From the NCBI GenBank assembly GCA_020723365.1, contig DYJB01000081.1, positions 1-11,589 of the forward strand: a DNA stretch of 11,589 bases, in the 5' to 3' direction. Both the position numbers and the translations under genes were made by a program. Below, piece after piece: positions 6,549-11,589 of the stretch; position 1 is the first letter of the stretch, and each line of letters opens with the position of its first letter. The DNA is from Candidatus Aquidulcis sp. GTDB lineage: Bacteria; Chloroflexota; Anaerolineae; Anaerolineales; E44-bin32. The notes beneath the pieces were generated by a model that searched no databases, was not told where the DNA came from, and saw nothing but the letters and a program-made list of their open reading frames with translations.

Positions 6549-7844
6549 ATGAAGCCCCAGAAGTCCTTCGTCTTCGCCGCGCTGCTCCTGATAGCCAGCA
6601 TGCTCTTGGGGTCCTGTGCGCCGGCGGCCACGCCCACGGCCGAGCCGCCCGCGCCCCCGCCCCCGGCCGAGGCCACGACGGCCGTCGAACCGGCACCCGC
6701 CGAGCCGATGAAGATCACGCTGGCGATCGAGCACTTCAGCGTCATCGCCGGCACCACCTGGTCGGGCGCTCAAGACCGCGCCGGACAGCGCATCGCCGCC
6801 AAGTACCCCAACGTCACCTATGTCTACCGCGAGAACGTCGCCCCCGATCAGACCAATCCGTTCGCCGAAGAACTGATCGCCAGCGGCGCCAACATCGTGG
6901 TCGGCAACGCCGAGTTCATGGGACTGCCCCTGAAGGACATCGCCGACACATACCCGAATGTCTACTTCGGGTCGGTCATTGCCAGTGATCTGTCGACCAA
7001 GCCGAACTTCATCCGGTTCTTCCCCAAGCAGTATCAGGCGCTGTACCTGGAAGGCCTGATCGCCGGGGCGCTGACGCAGACCGGCAACATCGGCATCACG
7101 TCCGCCTTCCCGAACGTCCAGGTGATCCGGCGCCAGGCCGGCTTCGTCCTCGGCGTTCAGGATGCGGCCGCGCTGCTCGACAAGGAGATCAACATCTACG
7201 TCAAGTTCGCCGGCAACTGGTTCCTGCCCGCCGACGAACGCGCCATTGCCGAGACGCTGGTCGACACCTACAAGTGCGACGTCCTGACCCAGCAGACCGA
7301 CTCGAGCTCCACCATGGATGTGGCCAAGGAGAAGGGCGTCTGGTTCGTGGGCAAGGACATGGACATCGTCGGCGAATACGGCTGGTCCGACACCGACACC
7401 GTGGCCGTCTCGTTCGACACCCGCTGGGAAGTCATCTACGAGCAGATGGTCCTGGACTACCTGGCCGGCAACATGACGCCGGAGACCATCCTGTATCCGG
7501 GCATGGAGACGACCATGACCCTGGCCGACGGCACCGTCGTGCCGACCGTCGATCTGATGAACGACGGCAAGATCGGCCTGGAGGCCATCAGCCCGGCGGC
7601 GCTCCCGCTTATCCCGCAGGAGATCCTCGACCTGGTCGAGCAGCGACGCGAGGAGATGATGGCGGGGACGTGGGATCCCTTCACGGCGCACGAGTTCGTG
7701 AGCAATGGCACCGGCCTGGAGCTCGAGGGCCTGCCGATCCCGGCCGCGGGCACCGTGGTCAAGGCCGCCGATGTGGAGGCGACCACCGAGTTCCTGCTGT
7801 CCATGTTCAACTTCGATCTCAAGGGCACGACCATCCTGGAGTAG
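6549..7844 (+). CDS. BMP-family ABC transporter substrate-binding lipoprotein (Med/PnrA-like, divergent)
   Basis: The protein has 431 residues. It starts with a lipoprotein signal (K3/K5, hydrophobic 7-20, lipobox LGSC with Cys23 as lipidation site), then a Pro/Ala/Thr-rich tether to about residue 53, then a type 1 periplasmic-binding fold of the basic membrane protein family (PF02608). Supporting features are WSGAQDRAG (71-79), a GANIVVG strand, L-E-G-L-I-A-G-A-L, NWFLPADE and a C-terminal region with WDPFTAHEF. BMP proteins bind nucleosides (PnrA, BmpA) or related small molecules at the outer face of the membrane. The N-terminal GxNDxSFNQ ligand-contact stretch of classic nucleoside receptors is replaced by IEHFSVIAGTTW, so the ligand may differ. 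The frame is open further upstream to 6246, but only ATG 6549 combines a signal peptide with GAGGGAGGA at 6536-6544. It heads the ATPase and permease genes, so it is the receptor of that importer. Confidence 0.92.
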   Translation: MKPQKSFVFAALLLIASMLLGSCAPAATPTAEPPAPPPPAEATTAVEPAPAEPMKITLAIEHFSVIAGTTWSGAQDRAGQRIAAKYPNVTYVYRENVAPDQTNPFAEELIASGANIVVGNAEFMGLPLKDIADTYPNVYFGSVIASDLSTKPNFIRFFPKQYQALYLEGLIAGALTQTGNIGITSAFPNVQVIRRQAGFVLGVQDAAALLDKEINIYVKFAGNWFLPADERAIAETLVDTYKCDVLTQQTDSSSTMDVAKEKGVWFVGKDMDIVGEYGWSDTDTVAVSFDTRWEVIYEQMVLDYLAGNMTPETILYPGMETTMTLADGTVVPTVDLMNDGKIGLEAISPAALPLIPQEILDLVEQRREEMMAGTWDPFTAHEFVSNGTGLELEGLPIPAAGTVVKAADVEATTEFLLSMFNFDLKGTTILE

Positions 7845-7868
7845 CTCGGTGGGTCGAGCCGCATGAGG

Positions 7869-7885
7869 CGTGACAGCTAGTCACG
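7869..7885. other. Short perfect dyad, operator- or hairpin-like
   Basis: CGTGAC (7869-7874) and GTCACG (7880-7885) are perfect inverted repeats around a 5-nt AGCTA centre, 24 bp after the receptor stop. It could be a regulator half-site pair or a small hairpin. The spacing and symmetry fit either, and no second copy is seen in the window. Confidence 0.4.
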
Positions 7886-7890
7886 GTCTA

Positions 7891-7937
7891 GTGAGGCTCT
7901 CATCCTGTGGGAGCATGTCTCGGGATGAGAGCCTCAC
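7891..7937 (+). repeat. Perfect 15-bp inverted repeat, strong stem-loop between receptor and ATPase genes
   Basis: GTGAGGCTCTCATCC (7891-7905) is exactly complementary to 7923-7937, with a 17-nt loop (7906-7922) that can extend the stem by a T·G and a G-C pair. It lies 46 bp after the stop of the binding-protein gene. No T-run follows the 3' arm, so a classical rho-independent terminator is unlikely. Known parallels in ABC operons are stem-loops after the binding-protein gene that block 3' exonuclease or thin out transcription, so that receptor exceeds permease. That role here is inference. Confidence 0.75.
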
Positions 7938-7948
7938 GCTTCGCACAG

Positions 7949-7988
7949 CTCGCTCGAGGTTCCGGGGACTCCCGCCCCGGCCAGCGAG
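7949..7988 (+). other. Nested stem-loop upstream of the ATPase gene
   Basis: An outer pair CTCGCT (7949-7954) / AGCGAG (7983-7988) encloses an inner perfect pair CCGGGG (7962-7967) / CCCCGG (7975-7980) with a 7-nt loop. It ends 33 nt before the ATPase ATG at 8022, which has only a weak Shine-Dalgarno (CAGG near 8010-8013). The structure could limit ATPase translation or be part of a processed spacer. GC-rich DNA gives such pairs by chance fairly often, so confidence is modest. With the two dyads upstream, it fills most of the 177-bp gap 7845-8021. Confidence 0.4.
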
Positions 7989-8021
7989 GCGCGAACCATC
8001 GGCAGGCAACAGGTTGACCGC

Positions 8022-9569
8022 ATGTCCAACCCATCCGTGAAACGCGGCGATATCGTCCTGGAAGCCCGGGGAATCACCAAGCGATTCCCCGGGGTCGTCG
8101 CCAACGACCGCATCGACTTCGAGATCCGCGCCGGCGAGATCCACGCCATCCTGGGTGAGAACGGCGCCGGCAAGACGACCCTGATGAAGATCCTGTTCGG
8201 GCTGATCCAGCCCGACGAGGGGGAGATCTACGTTCACGGGCAGAAGGTTGCCCTCCACTCACCCCTGGACGCCATTCACCTGGGCATCGGGATGGTGCAC
8301 CAGAACCGGAAGCTCATCCCGGCCCACACGGTCATCGAGAACATCATCCTGGGCCACCCCAAAGCGGGGAGCGTTCCGGACCTGACGAAGACCCGCGGCG
8401 AGATCGCCGAACTCTGCGACCGCTACGGCTTCAAGATCGACCTGAAGGCCAAGGTCTGGCAGTTGTCGGAAGGCGAGAAGCAGGCCGTCGAAATCCTGAA
8501 GACCCTGTATCGAGGCGCCCGGATTCTCATTCTGGATGAGCCCACCTCCGCTCTTGCGCCTCCGGAAACGAAGAAGCTCCTGGAGTCGATCCGCATCATG
8601 ACCGGGGACGATCTGGCGCTCGTCCCGTTCATCACCCACAAGCTTCCCATCGTGCTGGCCATCAGCGAGCGGGTCACGGTCCTTCGGCGGGGCAAGGTCA
8701 CGGCCCGACTGCGGACAACGGAGGCCACCGAGAACAGCCTGGCCAGGGAGATGGTGGGCCGCGAGGTGATCTTCCGGCTGGACCATGTCGAGGTCGAGCG
8801 CGGCAGGCCCATTCTGGAGGTGGAGGGCCTCTCCGCCCTGAACGACAAGGGCGTCCCGGCCCTGAAGGGCGTCTCCTTCTCCGTGCACGAAGGCGAGGTC
8901 TTCGGCATCGCCGGCGTTTCCGGGAACGGACAGCAGGTGCTGGCCGAGGTGCTGGCAGGGATGCGCAAGGCCACGGCCGGCCGGGTGCGGATCGACGGGA
9001 TCGACATCACTCGTTCCGGCTGCCTGGAACGCTGGAAGCACGGCATGGGCTACATCCCCTCGGACCGGATCGACACGGGTTCGATCGGCGCCTACTCGCT
9101 GGTGGACAATGTCCTCCTGAACTACTACTTCGATGGCGCCTTCTCCAACTGGGGAATCGTGGATTCCCGCAAGACACGCAAGCTCACCGAGGACCTGATC
9201 TCCGAATTCGGGATCGCCACGCCGGGTCCGGAGACCGCGGCCCGAAGCCTGTCGGGGGGGAATCTCCAGAAGCTCATCCTGGCCCGCGTGCTGTCCCGCA
9301 AGCCGCGGCTGATCATCGCCAACCTTCCCACCCAGGGTCTGGATGTGGGTGCGACCGAGTTCGTCCAGAACAAACTGCTGGAGGCCAAGCGGCAGCATGC
9401 GGCTATTCTGCTCATCTCCGAAGACCTGGATGAGGTCCTGTCGCTGAGCGACCGCGTGGCGCCGATCTACGAGGGCGAGTTCATGGGTGTTGTCCCGATC
9501 AAGGACGCCCGCATCGAGGACATCGGGGCCATGATGGCAGGCATGCGGCAGAAGGTTGCACAGCCATGA
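8022..9569 (+). CDS. ABC importer ATP-binding protein, two fused NBDs (nucleoside/sugar class, YufO/NupA-like)
   Basis: This 515-residue protein has two tandem ATPase domains and energises the importer from the cytoplasmic side. Domain 1 (about 12-245) is complete: Walker A GENGAGKT (45-52), Q-loop Gln94, signature LSEGE (148-152), Walker B with Asp172-Glu173 (LILDEPTSAL) and switch His206. Domain 2 (about 262-505) has a degenerate Walker A, GVSGNGQQ (298-305, Lys replaced by Gln304), an intact LSGGN signature (410-414), and a Walker B region IANLPTQGLD without Asp-Glu. Its switch His is replaced in SEDLDE. A weak second domain is normal for this class, leaving one functional composite site. 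Length fits (500-520 aa). ATG 8022 is the only sensible start, though its Shine-Dalgarno is poor. The stop overlaps the first permease ATG by 4 bp. Confidence 0.95.
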   Translation: MSNPSVKRGDIVLEARGITKRFPGVVANDRIDFEIRAGEIHAILGENGAGKTTLMKILFGLIQPDEGEIYVHGQKVALHSPLDAIHLGIGMVHQNRKLIPAHTVIENIILGHPKAGSVPDLTKTRGEIAELCDRYGFKIDLKAKVWQLSEGEKQAVEILKTLYRGARILILDEPTSALAPPETKKLLESIRIMTGDDLALVPFITHKLPIVLAISERVTVLRRGKVTARLRTTEATENSLAREMVGREVIFRLDHVEVERGRPILEVEGLSALNDKGVPALKGVSFSVHEGEVFGIAGVSGNGQQVLAEVLAGMRKATAGRVRIDGIDITRSGCLERWKHGMGYIPSDRIDTGSIGAYSLVDNVLLNYYFDGAFSNWGIVDSRKTRKLTEDLISEFGIATPGPETAARSLSGGNLQKLILARVLSRKPRLIIANLPTQGLDVGATEFVQNKLLEAKRQHAAILLISEDLDEVLSLSDRVAPIYEGEFMGVVPIKDARIEDIGAMMAGMRQKVAQP

Positions 9570-10678
9570 AACTCGGCGGCTATGAGCTCAAGCTCGAGAA
9601 GAAGATCAGGGTCAGCGCCTGGGAGGCGACGGCGATCTCCCTGCTGGCGATCCTCATCGGCCTGGCGCTGGTCGGCCTCATCTTCCTGCAAGCGAAGGTC
9701 AATCCCCTGACCGGCTACAAGGCCATCTTCTCGTATGCCTTCGCCAACAAGTTCGGGCTGCCGCTGACGGTCAACCGCTCGGTCTTCATCCTGCTGTGCA
9801 CGTGCGCCTTCATCATCCCGATGAAGGCCGGGTTGTGGAACATCGGGATGGCCGGCCAGCTCTACGGCGGCGCGCTGGCGGCCTTCGGCGTGGCGCTGGC
9901 CCTGGGCGCCAAAGGATCCCAGACCCCGACGCTGGCGCCGGGGCTCATCATCACCCTGATGATGCTGGCGGCCATCCTGGGCGGGGCGGTGATCGGCGCC
10001 ATTCCGGGCTTCCTCAAGGGGCGGTTCAACACGAACGAGATCGTCGTGACCATGATGCTGAATTCGATCGGCTTCTGGCTGATCGCCTACGGCATCAAGG
10101 AAGGCGGTCCCTTCATGGGCGGGGGCGGTGAAGGCGAGGGGTTCAAGCTCGCCGAGTCGGTCTTTCCCCCCAAGGTCCTGGGCGGAGCGTTCACCATCCC
10201 CCTGGCCCTGGGACTGGCGGTTCTGCTCTACCTCCTGTTCGCCAGGACCACCCTGGGCTATCAGATCAAGGCCTTCGGCCAAAGCCCTTCGGCGGCCAAG
10301 TACGCGGGCATCAGCCCGCAGAACGTGCCGCTGCTGGTGTTCATCCTGGGCGGAATGATCGCCGGCCTGGCGGGATACCACTACTTCGCCGCCGTCCCGG
10401 GGGTGTACAAGATCCCCTTGAATTACGGCGACTTCGGCGACCTGTCCTTCTACGGCATCATCTGCGGGCTGATCTCACAGGGCAACCCTGTGGCGGCTGT
10501 CCCCTTCGCCCTGCTCTTCGGCGGGCTGACCAACGGGGGCCGATTCGTCCAGGGACAGCTCAAGCTGGGCTACGGCATCGACTACGCCTTGCTCGGAGTC
10601 CTGATGATCACTCTTGTCGCCTTCCAGTTCTTCTATCGCAACTCCATCGTTTGGAAGAAGATGGAAAGGGAACCCTAG
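9566..10678 (+). CDS. ABC importer permease 1 (BMP/nucleoside class, YufP/NupB-like)
   Basis: This 370-residue integral membrane protein belongs to the branched permease family (PF02653). It has about nine to ten hydrophobic segments, roughly at residues 19-43, 70-92, 97-114, 122-148, 156-176, 205-228, 255-275, 290-325 (probably two passes or re-entrant) and 338-360. Family marks are GLWNIGMAGQLY after the second segment, FNTNEIVVTMMLN before the fifth, and a cytoplasmic coupling loop GYQIKAFGQSPSAAKYAGI after the sixth. It forms half of the transmembrane channel with the next gene product. ATG 9566 overlaps the ATPase stop (ATGA), and the N-terminal charged stretch before the first helix is normal. 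A Gly-rich loop, GGGGEGEG, near residues 184-191 faces the outside or a linker and looks like a flexible insertion. Confidence 0.93.
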   Translation: MKLGGYELKLEKKIRVSAWEATAISLLAILIGLALVGLIFLQAKVNPLTGYKAIFSYAFANKFGLPLTVNRSVFILLCTCAFIIPMKAGLWNIGMAGQLYGGALAAFGVALALGAKGSQTPTLAPGLIITLMMLAAILGGAVIGAIPGFLKGRFNTNEIVVTMMLNSIGFWLIAYGIKEGGPFMGGGGEGEGFKLAESVFPPKVLGGAFTIPLALGLAVLLYLLFARTTLGYQIKAFGQSPSAAKYAGISPQNVPLLVFILGGMIAGLAGYHYFAAVPGVYKIPLNYGDFGDLSFYGIICGLISQGNPVAAVPFALLFGGLTNGGRFVQGQLKLGYGIDYALLGVLMITLVAFQFFYRNSIVWKKMEREP

Positions 10679-10679
10679 G

Positions 10680-11555
10680 ATGTGGGAGTTTGCCGCCAGA
10701 AGCCTGAATGCCTCGACCGTCTTCACGATTGCGGCGCTGGGCGAGCTGATCGGACAGCGGGCGGGGATCCTGAACGTCGGCATTGAAGGCGTGATGCTCT
10801 TCGGCGCCACCCTGGGATTCATCGTGGCCAAGACCACCGGGAGCTATCTCCTCGGCTGCCTGGCGGCCATTGCCATCGGGGGCCTGATCGCTGCACTGCA
10901 TGCCTACTTCTCCATCACGCTGGGGGGCGACCAGGTCGTGAACGGGATGGGGATCTGGATCCTGGGCTTCGGCCTGACGGCCTACGTCGGCTACCCCTAC
11001 ACCGGGCCGCTGGGCCTGGAGCGGATCCCCGACCTCTGGGGCCTTTCCCCCTTCTTCTTCATCGCCATCGCACTGGTGGCCCTCACCTGGTGGGTGTTCT
11101 CCAAGACCAGCCTTGGACTGCGGATCCGATCGGCGGGAGAAAGCCCATCGGTCACCGAGGTTTCGGGCATCAACGTCACCCGCACGCGCTACCTGAGCGT
11201 CGTGATCAGCGGCATGCTCATGGGCCTGGGCGGGGCGGTCTACTCCTTGAGCTACAACCCGGTGTGGAGCATCAATTTTCTCCTGGGATGGGGCATCAGC
11301 GCTCTGGCACTGGTCTTCTTCTCCATGTGGAATCCCTTCATCCTCTTCGGGGGGTCGATCCTGTTCGGCACGCTGTGGCAGCTGTCGCTCAACCCGCAGC
11401 TGGTCATGGAGAGCGTCCTGTCGAGGTACATCTGGAGGACAGTGCCCTTCGTCATCACCATTGCCGTCCTGGTGCTGATGTCCACCCGGTGGTTCAGCTC
11501 CCGGTGGGGCGCCGCCAAGCCCGAAGCCCTGGGGTTGCCCCGCGAGGAGGAGTAG
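10680..11555 (+). CDS. ABC importer permease 2 (BMP/nucleoside class, YufQ/NupC-like)
   Basis: This 291-residue permease is the partner of the previous one. The conserved opening (A-L-G-E-L-I-G-Q-R-A-G-I-L-N-V-G-I-E-G) is the hallmark of the YufQ/NupC-type subunit. About eight hydrophobic segments follow, then the coupling loop LRIRSAGESPSVTEVSGINV and a late SALALVFFSMWNP segment. The family usually has G-R-G-F-I-A-L-A and F-G-K-W-N-P there, so G-W-G-I-S-A-L-A and F-S-M-W-N-P are modest departures. The frame stays open upstream to 10614 inside the previous gene, but ATG 10680 is preferred. It lies 1 bp after the preceding TAG, has GGAAAGGG at 10663-10670, and starts at the usual family N-terminus. 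The polar tail after the last helix (RWFSSRWGAAKPEALG) is positively charged, consistent with a cytoplasmic end. Confidence 0.93.
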   Translation: MWEFAARSLNASTVFTIAALGELIGQRAGILNVGIEGVMLFGATLGFIVAKTTGSYLLGCLAAIAIGGLIAALHAYFSITLGGDQVVNGMGIWILGFGLTAYVGYPYTGPLGLERIPDLWGLSPFFFIAIALVALTWWVFSKTSLGLRIRSAGESPSVTEVSGINVTRTRYLSVVISGMLMGLGGAVYSLSYNPVWSINFLLGWGISALALVFFSMWNPFILFGGSILFGTLWQLSLNPQLVMESVLSRYIWRTVPFVITIAVLVLMSTRWFSSRWGAAKPEALGLPREEE

Positions 11556-11579
11556 GGCCGACCGGCCGACCGGCCGTCC
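11556..11579. repeat. Three tandem copies of an 8-bp unit after the last permease
   Basis: GGCCGACC occurs at 11556-11563 and 11564-11571, then GGCCGTCC with one change at 11572-11579, immediately after the TAG. The units contain CCGGCC-type self-complementary blocks that could fold into short G:C stems. The window ends ten bases later, so the full extent and any terminator function cannot be judged. Confidence 0.6.
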
Positions 11580-11589
11580 GGGCCCCCGG

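Noticed and set aside
6468..7691. A 407-codon minus-strand frame opposite the receptor gene, ending in a Gly/Arg-rich repeat
   Set aside because: The repeat is simply the complement of the Pro/Ala-rich lipoprotein tether. The plus-strand gene has a signal peptide, lipobox and Shine-Dalgarno.
7949..7988. tRNA-like element in the receptor-ATPase spacer (GGTTCC-type T-arm look)
   Set aside because: There is no acceptor stem, D-arm or anticodon arm in proper spacing, and no tRNA cloverleaf can be drawn.

Overview
The window is high-GC bacterial DNA, by eye around two-thirds G+C. It is densely coding, and every gene I can support lies on the + strand. Taxonomy is inference only. The binding lipoprotein has a Cys followed by a Pro/Ala/Thr-rich tether of the kind common in Chloroflexota (Anaerolineae-like) lipoproteins, and the codon use fits a GC-rich environmental bacterium. 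I would call it 'probably Chloroflexota' with modest confidence.

Region 1 (1-6280) is a catabolic or oxidative gene set in one orientation, with short gaps or overlaps throughout. It starts with the 3' part of a cyclase-family (kynurenine formamidase/isatin hydrolase superfamily) metal-dependent hydrolase, cut by the window edge. An NmrA-type NAD(P)-binding protein and a DinB-family putative metalloenzyme follow, overlapping by 4 bp. Next comes a complete three-subunit molybdenum hydroxylase of the xanthine oxidase/CO dehydrogenase family: FAD subunit, double [2Fe-2S] subunit and Mo-cofactor subunit. It is followed by a CoxG-like SRPBCC protein whose ATG overlaps the large-subunit stop. The subunits look intact: all eight Fe-S cysteines, both FAD motifs and the catalytic Glu are present. 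The position of the Cu-binding Cys of true CO dehydrogenase is Gly, so 'CO dehydrogenase' is very probably the wrong name. The substrate is unknown.

Region 2 (6281-11589) is a separate-looking transport unit. A 268-bp gap with a candidate sigma70-type promoter precedes a BMP-family (PnrA/Med-like) substrate-binding lipoprotein. A 177-bp gap with several stem-loops follows, including a perfect 15-bp inverted repeat. Then come a double-domain ABC ATPase and two membrane permeases, packed with a 4-bp overlap and a 1-bp gap. This is the classic nucleoside-class ABC importer layout (compare YufNOPQ/NupABC/BmpA-NupABC).

Working model (inference): the importer takes up a small, probably nitrogenous, nucleoside- or heterocycle-like compound. 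The Mo hydroxylase hydroxylates it, and the cyclase-family hydrolase opens or hydrolyses an amide-like product. The binding protein lacks the usual GxNDxSFNQ segment of purine-nucleoside BMP receptors, so the ligand may not be a standard nucleoside. I see no RNA genes, CRISPR arrays, insertion sequences or phage genes. The window holds no overtly new kind of system. The most interesting points are the unassigned substrate of this importer plus Mo-hydroxylase pairing and the structured spacer between the receptor and ATPase genes.
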